Of a stretch of DNA of 33,194 bases, positions 16,001 to 23,757 are shown one piece after another; the stretch's first letter is position 1, and each line of letters opens with the position of its first letter. Source of the DNA: Clostridia bacterium (GTDB lineage: Bacteria; Bacillota; Clostridia; Christensenellales; CAG-1252); NCBI GenBank assembly GCA_017961365.1, contig JAGCXI010000047.1, forward strand, positions 1-33,194, written 5' to 3'. Both the position numbers and the translations under genes were made by a program. The notes under the pieces are model-generated. The model searched no databases, was not told where the DNA came from, and worked only from the letters and a program-made list of their open reading frames with translations.

Positions 16001-19000
16001 CAGTTCAAGAATCTCTCCAATTTCGGCGGTAATGCCGGTTACTGGAGAAACGGTGAAGTTTGGATGGCAGGAGACGACTATCCCATATTCATTTCGGCGG
16101 AAATAATCAAAGCAAGAGAAGTCTCCACCTATATCGGCAACATCGGCTCGGTGAGCTATACCCCCGGCAGCAAAGATGCGATCGACGCGGCAAAAGAAGC
16201 CTACGATAATTTGACGGAGGAAGAGAAAGCTCTCATTCCGCAAGAGACGAAGGACGCTCTGCAAAAGGCTATAGACGATTACAATGCCGTAGACGCCGTC
16301 GTCCTGCTCATCGATGCCATCGGCGAGGTCAGCTACCCGGGCAGCAAAGATGCGATCGACGAGGCAAAGGACGCCGTTTCCGACCTCACCGACGACCAAA
16401 AAGCGATGCTCGGCGATTATGAAAATGCCTTGAAAGAAGCGGAAGCGGATTATGCAGAGGGTGCTATCGATGCCATCGGCGAGGTCAGCTACCCTGACAG
16501 CAAAGATGCGATCGACGAGGCGAAAGACGCTGTTTCCGACCTTGACGACGATCAACTGCCTTTGGTCGGTAATTTGAGCGACCTCAAGGATGCGGAAACC
16601 GAATTTGCCAAAGGCGCCATCGACGCTATCGGCGACGTGACATACCCGGGCAGTAAAGATGCGATCGACGCTGCGAAAGACGCCATTGCCGACCTGGACG
16701 ACGATCAATTGGCGGAAGTTGACAATTTGGGCGACTTAGAAGACGCGGAGAAACTGTTTGACGCAATGGGTAAGATCGACGCCATCGGTGACGTGAGTTA
16801 CCCCGGCAGTAAAGATGCGATCGATGCGGCAAAAGCGGCGGTTGCCGCTCTGGACGACGATCAACTGCCTTTGGTCGGTAATTTGGACGACCTGAAGGAT
16901 GCGGAAACGGAATTTGCCAAAGGCGCCATCGCCGCTATCGGCGACGTGAGTTATCCGGGCAGTAAAGATGCTATCGACGCGGCGAAAGACGCCATTGCAG
17001 ATCTTGACGACGATCAATTGGCGGAAGTTGACAATTTGGGTGACTTAGAAGACGCTGAGAAACTGTTTGACGCAATGGGTAAAATCGACGCCATTGGCGA
17101 CGTGAGTTACCCCGGCAGTAAAGATGCGATCGATGCGGCAAAAGCGGCGGTTGCCGCTCTGGACGACGATCAATTGTCTTTGGTCGGCAATTTGGCTGAC
17201 CTCAAGGATGCGGAAACGGACTATGCCATCGGCGCCATCAACGCGATCGGCGAGGTGACCTATCCCGGCAGTAAAGATGCGATCAAGGCGGCGAAAGACG
17301 CGATCTCCGATCTTGACGACGAGCAATTGGCTGCGGTCACAAACTTGGACGAGCTGTACAATGCGGAAATGAAGTTTGTCGAGGAGGCAATTGCCGCGAT
17401 CGGCGAAGTGAACTATCCGGGGAGCAAAGAAAAGATCGACTTGATTAAAGATATGATCGCCGATCTCGACGAGGATCAACTCTCTTCGATCGGCAATTTG
17501 GACGACCTGTATCTTGCGGAGGTCGCTTATGCCGAGGCTGCCATTGCCGCCATCGGTGAGGTAACCTATCCCGACAGTCAAGAGAAAATCGTTGCGGCAA
17601 GAGAAGCATACGATGCCGTGGATGATGAACTCAAACAATACGTCAGCAACTACGACGAGTTGATAGAAGCGGAAAACACCTTTGTGGAAAACATCGAAGT
17701 GCTGATCGACGCGATCGGTACAGTCGAATACTCCGGAGCTTGCGAAGAAAAGATCGATGCCGCAAACCAAGCATACGACGCGCTTTCCGAACACCTAAAG
17801 TCTCTCGTTAATAACGCGGACGTGCTCACGCAAGCCAACGACGATTATTACAGCGTGCAGGACGCCGTCTCGGCGATCAAGGCGATCGGTACCCTCTATT
17901 ACGTCGACGAAATCAAGAACTATATTGAGCAGGCAAGAGCAGTGGTTGACGACCTCTCCGATCATCAAGCGTCCATTCTTCCCGAAGAATATTTGAAGAT
18001 ATTGGTCGACGACGAAGCGGCATACGAGGCAATGGACAAGATCGATGCGATCCCGCTGCCTCTCGAGAACACGAAAGACTGTCTCGACAAGGTCAACGAA
18101 GCGGAAAGATTCTTTAATGGTCTCACGGAAGATCAACAATCCCTCGTAAGACCGGCATTTGTCAGCAAACTAAATGACGCCGCTAACGTCAAGAATGCGA
18201 TGGAAGCGGTCAATGCCATCGGTGAGGTGGAGAATACGCCCGAAGACAAGGATCTCATCGACAAGGCAAGGGAACTTATCGATGCAGTTCTCGATAACGA
18301 CAAAATCGCCGATCTGCTCCCCGACAGCGTAGTCAAAGACCTTGAAGATAAGGAAGCCGTATATGATGCGCTCGGCGTAATTGCGATCATCGGAACCCCT
18401 GAAAACACCCAATCATTCAGAGATAAAGTTGATGATGCAAGAGACGCATATGACGCCCTTTCGGAAGACCAAAAGGCGCTTGTGAACGAGCTTTTCGTCA
18501 AGGGACTCGAAGACGCCGAGGCTATCATTGATGCGATGGATGAGATCAACAAGATCGGAGACGTGGAATACACAGAAGGCAGCAAGGACAAGATCGACGC
18601 GGCAAGAGAAATGTACGACGCCTTAACGGAAGATCAAAAGGCCACCTTCCCTGCCGACGTTCTGAAGACCTTGATCAATGCCGAGAAAGCATACGAGGCG
18701 ATGGACCTCATCAATGCGATCGGCACCGTTGAGTACACGGCTGAAAGTAAGGCGAAGATCGATACCGCCATGGGAGCCTTTGAAGCATTGACCCCCGAGC
18801 AGAAAGAACTTGTCTTGAATCATACGAAATTGCCCGCCGCACAGGACGCCTATAACGATCTCGAAGACAATGCAAAGGCAAATAACGTGAAGACCTTGAT
18901 CGCCGCTATTGGCAAAGTCAAGCATCCGAAGAGTAAGGACGCGATTCAAGAGGCGCGCACCGCCTATGATGAACTTACCGAAAAACAAAAAGAGCTTGTG

Positions 19001-20857
19001 GACAATTACGACACGCTCACCGAGGCGGAGGAAATCTATGCTTCTTATGATAAGAAGGAGAGTGTCAGCACGGCTATGGGCTGGGTGATATTCGCACTCG
19101 TGATACTGGAACTCCTCTATCTCGCCTGTTACTTCATCCTGTGGTATCCGAAGGCAGGCGCTGTTGCAAAGAAGTTAAAGCTCGGCGCGCTGAAGCCGCT
19201 TCTCGCTAAGATCGTGCTCTTCGGCTTCATCGATCTTCTCCTCTTGATCGGCAGTGCGGCGTCCGTCCTGATCTTTATCTTGGCGCTTGCAGCGCTTTGC
19301 GTATACGCTACGCCCATCTCTATCGTCACCTTTGTTCTTGCCTTCCTTGTGATGGCGGCATACGGAGCATTGATCTTCTTCAGGTGGAAGAAGAGAGGTG
19401 AGGAAGAAAAGATCGCAGAGGAACCGAAAGATCCCGACGTTATAGAGGCGGCAACACCCGTGGAGGGCGCAGTGAGGGGCACGTATCATATCATCAAGGA
19501 CAGCGCCGGCAAGTGCGCCTTCGTGCTGTACTGCGGAGATGGTGATAATCTTTCCAAGGAAATGGGACCCTTCGCATCGGAAAAGGCGGCGTACTTGGCC
19601 ATCAAAGCTCTTCGTGAAAAAGGCGAAGGTGCCAAGGTGGAAAACCGCGTAAGAGGCGGAGAATGCCTCCCCGCGCCCAAGTTCGTCTTGGAAAAGGATG
19701 CGGCGGGCGTATATCGTTATTCCTTCTTGGGCGAAAAGGGAGATGTCCTCTTGCAGTCCGTGCAGTATCTCAATGAAAAACGCTGCGTGCAGGACCTCAA
19801 AAAGGCGCTCCTCGCCATAATGACGGAGGAGATCGTCGTAGAAGACGGCGACGTCAAAGGCGACGTGATCGAGGCAGTGGAAGAAACGCCGGTCGAAGAA
19901 ACGGCAGAGGAAGTCATCGAAGAAGTCGCAGCAGATGATGTCGCAGACGTGGAAGAGGAAAGCTCTCTCACCGAGGGAGAAACTTCCGCTAATGAAGAAG
20001 TCGAGACGAAGAACGAGGGCTTTTCCCTAAAAGAAAACATCGCACTTGCTCGCTCGACGGTGTCGCACAACGCAGTGAACAAGCAATATATTGCGGACTA
20101 TCTCAGGTTGAAATATGCTTCGAACGTCGAATGCAATATGCGCGGCAACGTGACCAAGACGGGACTCCCGCTTGCAGATACTCATTACGCCGTCTCCGAG
20201 GAAGGCAAAAAGTGCTTCGTGTACGTTTACGAAGTCGAGGGCACGACAATGCTCCTTGTCAAAATGGGTGACGAATACGGTAAAGCTCTCACGGAGAAAC
20301 ACCAGATTGTCAAGAGAAGTGCATTCCCGAAGAGCAAATTGCCTTGGTACAGCGTGATCATCGATGACAGCTTTACGCCGGAAGAGATCGAGAAGATCTT
20401 GGACGACGCCTACTTGATGAACGGCGGCAAGCCGGCGACGGACGAGGGACTCTCCCTGAAAGAGTCGCTCGCTATGGCGAAAGCAGCTGCCACAAAGATC
20501 CATCGTAGCAAGAAAGGCATCGCAGACTATCTGACCGAGGAATACGGCGACAAGGTGGGGATCAATGCCCGCGGCAATAGAACCAAGACGGGGCTGCCGC
20601 TTGCAGACACCCATTACGCAGTCTCGGAGACCGGAAAGAGATGCTTTGCTTACGTATATGAGACAGATTCCGCTCTCTTGCTCTTGCTCCGTCTCAGCGA
20701 AAGTTGCGTGGAGAATGCTCGCGTAAAAGGGCACAAAATCATGCGCTCCGCCTTCCCTAAAGCCAAAGTTGCTTGGTACAGCGTGGTCTTGGATGCCGGA
20801 TATTCCGCGGAAGACATCCGAGCACTGCTGAACGATGCTTACGAAGCGGCAAAGTAA
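13088..20857 (+). CDS. Giant secreted/membrane protein with GLUG beta-helices, 18 helical repeats and a cytoplasmic YjbR-like tail
   Basis: A 2589-aa protein. The start at 13088 has an AAGGAG SD and opens a signal peptide (basic start, hydrophobic core, cleavage near AETAQA-A at 39). Two GLUG-type beta-helix blocks follow (about 41-460 and 596-1005), with many GGIVG and NC-N repeats, joined by two helical units. Residues 1012-1985 hold 18 units of about 51-60 aa with consensus IDAIGEVxYPGSKDAIDAAKxA...LxxAE. About three membrane helices lie at 1995-2100 with basic flanks, placing the C-terminus inside. The inner tail has a DUF1508-like stretch, an acidic linker, and two copies (about 2312-2440 and 2454-2585) of a YjbR-like domain ending in WYSVxxDxxxxxEEI. 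It has no LPXTG motif. It is likely an adhesin or surface sensor under control of the upstream two-component system. Confidence 0.9.
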   Translation: MVQTKRKTSVIAVALILCLALILGVMAFIAAPSAETAQAAWDGEGNGTAASPYQIGTAAQLKKFRDIVNGTNGETQNVYACAILTADINLDGSEEDQWVPISVLNENVYFEYNYNEMGFLGVFDGNGHTVSGLYYNDADTTWENFVNDYVGLFGVVGRANDESGIIRNLTVEGSLTAGNYVGGIVGALYGTVDNCVNKVNVTGNSNIGGIAGRAMPGSVIRRATNKGTLTGYSSLGGIVGYIQGYYDGETKLSIPSLVVNCVNNGALSASSFSDIGGIAGAIHRYVSVVYCYNAATINVTCQSYANDPSVGGIVGRCGGVKEKGSYDDEQSLVENCYNAGDITTDKNAAICGVVGAAGYSAMIRYCLNYGTLTVNAASGTKKMSYGGVASRSFYSGENATVKNVYYKEGTAENDGDATKKSSAELKDKETFKDTTYWYSTGYYLDFDYCWVIGDVGPVFISADSLDVAYAISKISKFLDRSYYSFPDDGPMIYTAKKAYELLSEAQKKSIPYEYGEKLDEAVSVYAVLEKIHSVGKIYYSTDVKERLDAAQEAYDALSVEWKQCLSDREASDLAFYQKQYANAVVLYDYLGRQGIGSDEDPFLISTKEQLFRINDVISASYKLVCDIDAECDEDHQWVPIGTYQGIENDPYKRWSPYYEVSECRGFTGVLDGDGHTVKGLYIDVSDKVDGNDYTYYNHYAALIYSVGTEGKVKNLTVEGTIIGKSYVSGIAAMNNGIIDGCVNRISITGIFYLGGIAGYNWGQVINCKNFASVTGATEQEGMYTFGTCGGIVGITMDKSIVKNCTNSGDVIGRERIGGIAGYCGGGQVWNCSNSGNVSGYTRTGGIVGSLLSATDWWDFPVEQCCNAGAIVGTSDYTGGIVGYIERPYGAEETGIENTYNTGAIQGTDYVGGLIGNLPYGCKIRISHNVGTVSGTGSNVGQLTGKQESGSEVYISYYRSDTDTNSYAMTTEQFKNLSNFGGNAGYWRNGEVWMAGDDYPIFISAEIIKAREVSTYIGNIGSVSYTPGSKDAIDAAKEAYDNLTEEEKALIPQETKDALQKAIDDYNAVDAVVLLIDAIGEVSYPGSKDAIDEAKDAVSDLTDDQKAMLGDYENALKEAEADYAEGAIDAIGEVSYPDSKDAIDEAKDAVSDLDDDQLPLVGNLSDLKDAETEFAKGAIDAIGDVTYPGSKDAIDAAKDAIADLDDDQLAEVDNLGDLEDAEKLFDAMGKIDAIGDVSYPGSKDAIDAAKAAVAALDDDQLPLVGNLDDLKDAETEFAKGAIAAIGDVSYPGSKDAIDAAKDAIADLDDDQLAEVDNLGDLEDAEKLFDAMGKIDAIGDVSYPGSKDAIDAAKAAVAALDDDQLSLVGNLADLKDAETDYAIGAINAIGEVTYPGSKDAIKAAKDAISDLDDEQLAAVTNLDELYNAEMKFVEEAIAAIGEVNYPGSKEKIDLIKDMIADLDEDQLSSIGNLDDLYLAEVAYAEAAIAAIGEVTYPDSQEKIVAAREAYDAVDDELKQYVSNYDELIEAENTFVENIEVLIDAIGTVEYSGACEEKIDAANQAYDALSEHLKSLVNNADVLTQANDDYYSVQDAVSAIKAIGTLYYVDEIKNYIEQARAVVDDLSDHQASILPEEYLKILVDDEAAYEAMDKIDAIPLPLENTKDCLDKVNEAERFFNGLTEDQQSLVRPAFVSKLNDAANVKNAMEAVNAIGEVENTPEDKDLIDKARELIDAVLDNDKIADLLPDSVVKDLEDKEAVYDALGVIAIIGTPENTQSFRDKVDDARDAYDALSEDQKALVNELFVKGLEDAEAIIDAMDEINKIGDVEYTEGSKDKIDAAREMYDALTEDQKATFPADVLKTLINAEKAYEAMDLINAIGTVEYTAESKAKIDTAMGAFEALTPEQKELVLNHTKLPAAQDAYNDLEDNAKANNVKTLIAAIGKVKHPKSKDAIQEARTAYDELTEKQKELVDNYDTLTEAEEIYASYDKKESVSTAMGWVIFALVILELLYLACYFILWYPKAGAVAKKLKLGALKPLLAKIVLFGFIDLLLLIGSAASVLIFILALAALCVYATPISIVTFVLAFLVMAAYGALIFFRWKKRGEEEKIAEEPKDPDVIEAATPVEGAVRGTYHIIKDSAGKCAFVLYCGDGDNLSKEMGPFASEKAAYLAIKALREKGEGAKVENRVRGGECLPAPKFVLEKDAAGVYRYSFLGEKGDVLLQSVQYLNEKRCVQDLKKALLAIMTEEIVVEDGDVKGDVIEAVEETPVEETAEEVIEEVAADDVADVEEESSLTEGETSANEEVETKNEGFSLKENIALARSTVSHNAVNKQYIADYLRLKYASNVECNMRGNVTKTGLPLADTHYAVSEEGKKCFVYVYEVEGTTMLLVKMGDEYGKALTEKHQIVKRSAFPKSKLPWYSVIIDDSFTPEEIEKILDDAYLMNGGKPATDEGLSLKESLAMAKAAATKIHRSKKGIADYLTEEYGDKVGINARGNRTKTGLPLADTHYAVSETGKRCFAYVYETDSALLLLLRLSESCVENARVKGHKIMRSAFPKAKVAWYSVVLDAGYSAEDIRALLNDAYEAAK
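16121..19050 (+). repeat. Tandem array of 18 helical-repeat coding units
   Basis: Eighteen consecutive units inside the giant gene. Units 4-7 are so similar at the DNA level that they form a near-identical 309-bp (103-codon) duplication: the stretch around 16751 recurs around 17060. Later units are progressively more diverged, implying recent expansion in the centre of the array. Such repeats can expand or contract by recombination. Confidence 0.88.
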
Positions 20858-20884
20858 TTAAGATCCTTTCATGTCACACCAAAA

Positions 20885-20918
20885 AGGTGTCTTGGGACAA
20901 CCGAGGCACCTCTTTTTT
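20885..20918 (+). terminator. Intrinsic terminator of the giant gene
   Basis: An 11-bp stem (AGGTGTCTTGG/CCGAGGCACCT, two G-U pairs), GACAA loop, then CTTTTTT, 28 nt after the stop codon. Confidence 0.88.
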
Positions 20919-20926
20919 GTCGAATT

Positions 20927-20989
20927 TGCATTTTTGCTGCATTTTTTGTGCATTTTCATTTGTGACTGAAATCAGTCGTGAAAAATGCA
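20927..20989. repeat. Right-end TGCATTTT repeats, 11-bp period
   Basis: TGCATTTT begins at 20927, 20938 and 20949, three copies at exactly 11-bp spacing. They are followed by a GACTGA-AA-TCAGTC dyad and an inverted AAAAATGCA at 20981. The block 20937-20981 is an imperfect copy of 10758-10803 at the left end of the cassette. Confidence 0.6.
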
Positions 20990-20997
20990 ATAAAAAT

Positions 20998-21367
20998 AAG
21001 GACTTCGATGGGAAGTCCTTGTCATCACGCGGATGCGTGCATATCATCAATACGAAGTATTGCATATCATCAGTGCCATCGGCGCTGTATATCATCAAAC
21101 CAAAGCGGACGATATAATACACGGTTGGCGCCGTGATGATATGCAAGCACCTTGTGCTTGATGATATACCAAACCTCGCTACGCTTCGGTTCGAATAATG
21201 TTCCCGCAGGGAATACATAATGCTTGCCATCGGCAAGTACATTATGTCGGCGCACGCCGATACATCATGTTTTGCGAATGCGGAGCATTTGTACCTCGCC
21301 TTGCTCGGCATGATGTACACCCCTTTGGGGTGCATGATGTATATTTTGCTCACGGGTTCGCAAAATA
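20998..21367. repeat. Nested array of triloop hairpins with GATGATATRC / TACATNATG linkers
   Basis: About 370 bp with no gene. Short perfect stems, mostly with 3-nt loops, follow one another: AATAC-gaa-GTATT, AGTGCC-atc-GGCGCT, AAGCAC-ctt-GTGCTT, TTCCC-gca-GGGAA, TTGCC-atc-GGCAA, CACCCC-ttt-GGGGTG. They are separated by a 9-10 nt linker. In the left half the linker reads GCATATCATC or GTATATCATC (21040, 21062, 21087); in the middle its complement GATGATATGC/AC appears (21135, 21160), so linkers can pair and nest the hairpins. A second set uses TACATAATG, TACATTATG, TACATCATG and CATGATGTA (21214-21341). Confidence 0.8.
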
Positions 21368-21370
21368 CAT

Positions 21371-21407
21371 AAAAAGAATTGCTCGAATGGTTCGAGCAAT
21401 TCTTTTT
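21371..21407 (-). terminator. tRNA-Arg terminator
   Basis: A 17-bp perfect stem (21371-21387 with 21391-21407) and 3-nt loop, ending at the base adjoining the tRNA CCA end. On the minus strand it finishes in TTCTTTTT. Confidence 0.88.
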
Positions 21408-21484
<77 letters not shown>

Positions 21485-21650
21485 AAGATTGATGAAGTGA
21501 TTCGTGTCCTAACGATCGGAAGCGAAGGCTAGAACAAATTGTGGGGTCCCCGTGAAATCGCGAGATTTCTTGGGGTAGCGACAAGGCTCGGCGTTAATTG
21601 CGTTGAGCGGTCTTTGCCGCGAGGCGCACACGAGCCGATGACTTGGAGCA
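21485..21650. other. Duplicated tRNA 5' flank plus unexplained spacer
   Basis: 21485-21535 is a near copy of 21693-21744 (the upstream flank of the tRNA). The remaining 115 bp have no recognisable feature. CGAAGGCTAGA at 21523-21533 is the exact complement of 21433-21443 within the tRNA variable and anticodon arms, so the precursor leader could mispair with the tRNA. Confidence 0.55.
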
Positions 21651-21692
21651 GGTTCCGTAGACCGACGCTCTATCCAGTTGGGCTAATGGCGC
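21651..21692 (-). pseudogene. tRNA-Arg 5'-half remnant
   Basis: Identical to 21443-21484, the 5' half of the tRNA including the anticodon. It breaks off exactly at the same GGTTCCGTAG core where the 3' fragment at 10540-10585 ends. With the duplicated flank it indicates recombination at the anticodon arm. It lies between the promoter and the intact tRNA, so it is probably cotranscribed. Confidence 0.82.
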
Positions 21693-21778
21693 AAGTATTG
21701 ATGAAGTGATTCGTGTCCTAACGATCGGAAGCGAAGGTCGGAACGACTTACGCGATCCCTGATCGATCAACGGTGTTT

Positions 21779-21807
21779 ATTATATAATCGCGCGGCGGGT
21801 TTGTCAA
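21779..21807 (-). promoter_or_regulatory. tRNA-Arg promoter
   Basis: Minus-strand TTGACA (21802-21807), 17 nt spacer, TATAAT (21779-21784), perfect consensus as expected for a stable-RNA gene. The transcript would pass through the 5'-half remnant before the intact tRNA. Confidence 0.9.
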
Positions 21808-21884
21808 CTGAAAAACCGCAATTCTCGGCGCGAAGTTTGACGAAGGCGCGGGAGCGGCCTCTCTCCCCTTTTCGGCGGCGAGGG

Positions 21885-22778
21885 TCAATCCCCTTCCTTG
21901 AGCCTCTCGACGAGCTCGAAAATGCGCTGGAGGTCGTCCTCATTATAATAATCGATGACGATCTTGCCCTTCTTGTCGCTGCCGGCGACGCGCACTTTCG
22001 TGCCGAAGACGCGCTGCATATCGTCGATCATCGAGCGGAGCTCCAAGGAGACCGCTTTCTTGGCGGCAGGCTCTTTCTTCTCTGCCACGAGAGCGGCGAG
22101 CTTCGTCTCAAGATCGCGCACGGAGAGCTTCTTTTGGACGACTTCCTTCGCAAGGGCGAGCTGAAGCTCCGGCACTTTCACGCCGAGGAGCACTTTCGCA
22201 TGTCCCGTGCTGAGGGAAAGGTCGCGCACCATATTTTGGATCTCTTTGGGGAGGGTCAGGAGGCGGAGGGCATTCGCCACGGCGGGACGGCTCTTGCCGA
22301 GCGTCTTCGCGAGCTCCTCCTGCGTAAGGTCATTCTCTTTGAGGAGGGTGTAGAGCGCTTCGCTCTCTTCCATCGGATTCAGATCCTCTCTTTGGAGATT
22401 CTCCACGAGAGCGATCTCCCTTCTCTCCTTCTCGGAGATCTCTTTCACGATGACGGGGACGGCTTTCAGCCCTGCGAGCCTCGCCGCGCGGAAGCGTCTC
22501 TCGCCCGCGACGATCTCATAACCCGCGTCCTTCTTCACGACGACAAGGGGCTGCAAAATGCCGTGCGCCGAGATGGAGTCCGCAAGCTCCGCAAGGGAGA
22601 TCTCGTCAAAAGTCTTACGCGGCTGCAAAGGATTTGCGCGCACGAGGTCGATGGAGACTTCGTTCACGCCGCTTTTCAGCTCGCCTTTTTCGTCATACGT
22701 CTCGATCTCCGGGCTGTCGATTTCGCGCATGTCGGATATCAGCGCGGCAAAACCTCTTCCTAATCTACTATTCGCCAT
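21885..22778 (-). CDS. parB: ParB/Spo0J chromosome-partitioning protein
   Basis: A 297-aa protein. The N-terminus MANSRLGRGFAALI is the ParA-stimulating peptide. The CTPase/ParB domain includes NPLQPRKTF, LADSISAHGILQPLVV, GERRFRA (92-98) and ENLQREDLNPMEE. The central HTH is LTQEELAKTLGKSRPAVANALRLL and the C-terminus is a dimerisation region. It binds parS, loads CTP and slides along DNA to organise origin segregation and SMC loading. It starts 2 nt after parA with a GAGGAAA SD, so it is translationally coupled. No canonical parS is visible in the window. The tRNA-Arg promoter follows directly. Confidence 0.96.
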   Translation of the reverse strand: MANSRLGRGFAALISDMREIDSPEIETYDEKGELKSGVNEVSIDLVRANPLQPRKTFDEISLAELADSISAHGILQPLVVVKKDAGYEIVAGERRFRAARLAGLKAVPVIVKEISEKERREIALVENLQREDLNPMEESEALYTLLKENDLTQEELAKTLGKSRPAVANALRLLTLPKEIQNMVRDLSLSTGHAKVLLGVKVPELQLALAKEVVQKKLSVRDLETKLAALVAEKKEPAAKKAVSLELRSMIDDMQRVFGTKVRVAGSDKKGKIVIDYYNEDDLQRIFELVERLKEGD

Positions 22779-22780
22779 AC

Positions 22781-23599
22781 TTATTTCCTCTTATTCTCTC
22801 TTGCTAAAAATTCTTCCGTCGCGCGGATATACGCCACCGCGCCGGTACATTTCTTATCATATAAAATGATGGGCTTCCCGAAACTCGGCGCTTCGGCAAG
22901 GCGCACGTTCACGGGGATCTTCGTCTTCAAGAGACGATTCCCGAAATACTTCTTGATCTCCTCCGCCACCTGCTGATGGAGCTTATACCGTCCGCTGTAC
23001 ATCGTGAGAAGCACGTGGTCCACGGAGAGCTTCGGATTGAGGAGTTTCTTGATGATCTTGATGCTGTCGAGCAGCTGCGCGAGACCCTCCATCGCGTAAA
23101 ACTCACACTGAATGGGGATGAGCACGCTATCCGCCGCCACCATGCTGTTGATGGTGATGAGGGACATCGAAGGCGGGCAATCGAAAAGAATGTAATCATA
23201 TTTCCCGAGGAGCGGCTCGATGGCTTTCACCAAGACCTTCTCGCGGTTCGGCATGTCATTCATCTCCATCTCGATGGCAGAAAGATCTATGGAGGAAGGG
23301 ATCACGTCCAGCCCGGCAGGCTCGGTATGGCGGATCAGCTCGGGATTCAGAATGTCGACATTGCCGCAAAGCACGGTGTAAATATTCAAGGCGGGCTTGA
23401 CATCCTTTTTGCCGAGCTCATTGATAAACTCGATATGCTTCTGCACGCCGAGACCCGTCGTGGCATTCCCCTGCGGATCCATATCCACGATGAGGACCTT
23501 CTTGCCCATCTTCACAAGGCAAGCGCCCATATTGATACACGTCGTGGTCTTCCCCACGCCGCCTTTTTGATTGATAATGGCTATAACTCTCGTTTTCAT
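22781..23599 (-). CDS. parA: ParA/Soj chromosome-partitioning ATPase
   Basis: A 272-aa protein with a deviant Walker A at the N-terminus (INQKGGVGKTT, signature K12 and K17), a DMDPQGNATTGLG motif and Walker B LFDCPPSM. It binds DNA non-specifically as an ATP dimer and moves ParB-parS complexes. Length and motifs match Soj. It is the first gene of a two-gene operon with parB and has its own promoter at 23658-23687. Chromosomal parAB is usually near the origin in Firmicutes, but no other origin genes (gidB, dnaA) are in this window. Confidence 0.96.
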   Translation of the reverse strand: MKTRVIAIINQKGGVGKTTTCINMGACLVKMGKKVLIVDMDPQGNATTGLGVQKHIEFINELGKKDVKPALNIYTVLCGNVDILNPELIRHTEPAGLDVIPSSIDLSAIEMEMNDMPNREKVLVKAIEPLLGKYDYILFDCPPSMSLITINSMVAADSVLIPIQCEFYAMEGLAQLLDSIKIIKKLLNPKLSVDHVLLTMYSGRYKLHQQVAEEIKKYFGNRLLKTKIPVNVRLAEAPSFGKPIILYDKKCTGAVAYIRATEEFLARENKRK

Positions 23600-23657
23600 C
23601 CGTATTTCCCTCTTCCGCCACCCGCGCGGATACTCACTTCTCGAATAGCAGACTTTT

Positions 23658-23687
23658 ATTGTAGCATACTCGTAAAAGCCTTTTCAA
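23658..23687 (-). promoter_or_regulatory. parAB promoter
   Basis: Minus-strand TTGAAA (23682-23687), 18 nt spacer, extended -10 TGCTACAAT (hexamer 23658-23663). Confidence 0.7.
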
Positions 23688-23757
23688 CCCTTTTTGCGCA
23701 CGGATCTTGCGAAAAAAGCCGTCTTTACGCGGAAATGTCGGATACTTAGGAAAATAA

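Noticed and set aside
14519..20734. Many long minus-strand open frames (up to about 295 codons) opposite the giant gene
   Set aside because: They mirror the repetitive plus-strand coding sequence, lack SD sites and read as repeats of the same antisense phrase; the plus-strand protein has recognisable domains throughout.
20998..21367. CRISPR array
   Set aside because: The conserved linkers are only 9-10 nt, the units between them are self-complementary hairpins rather than spacers, and no cas genes are present.
10586..21407. Integrase, transposase or relaxase inside the tRNA-flanked cassette
   Set aside because: All substantial frames are accounted for by kinase, regulator and giant protein; none has recombinase motifs.
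21551..21575. Possible parS near parB (GAAATC-GCGA-GATTTC)
   Set aside because: It does not match the TGTTTCACGTGAAACA consensus; no canonical parS was seen in the window.
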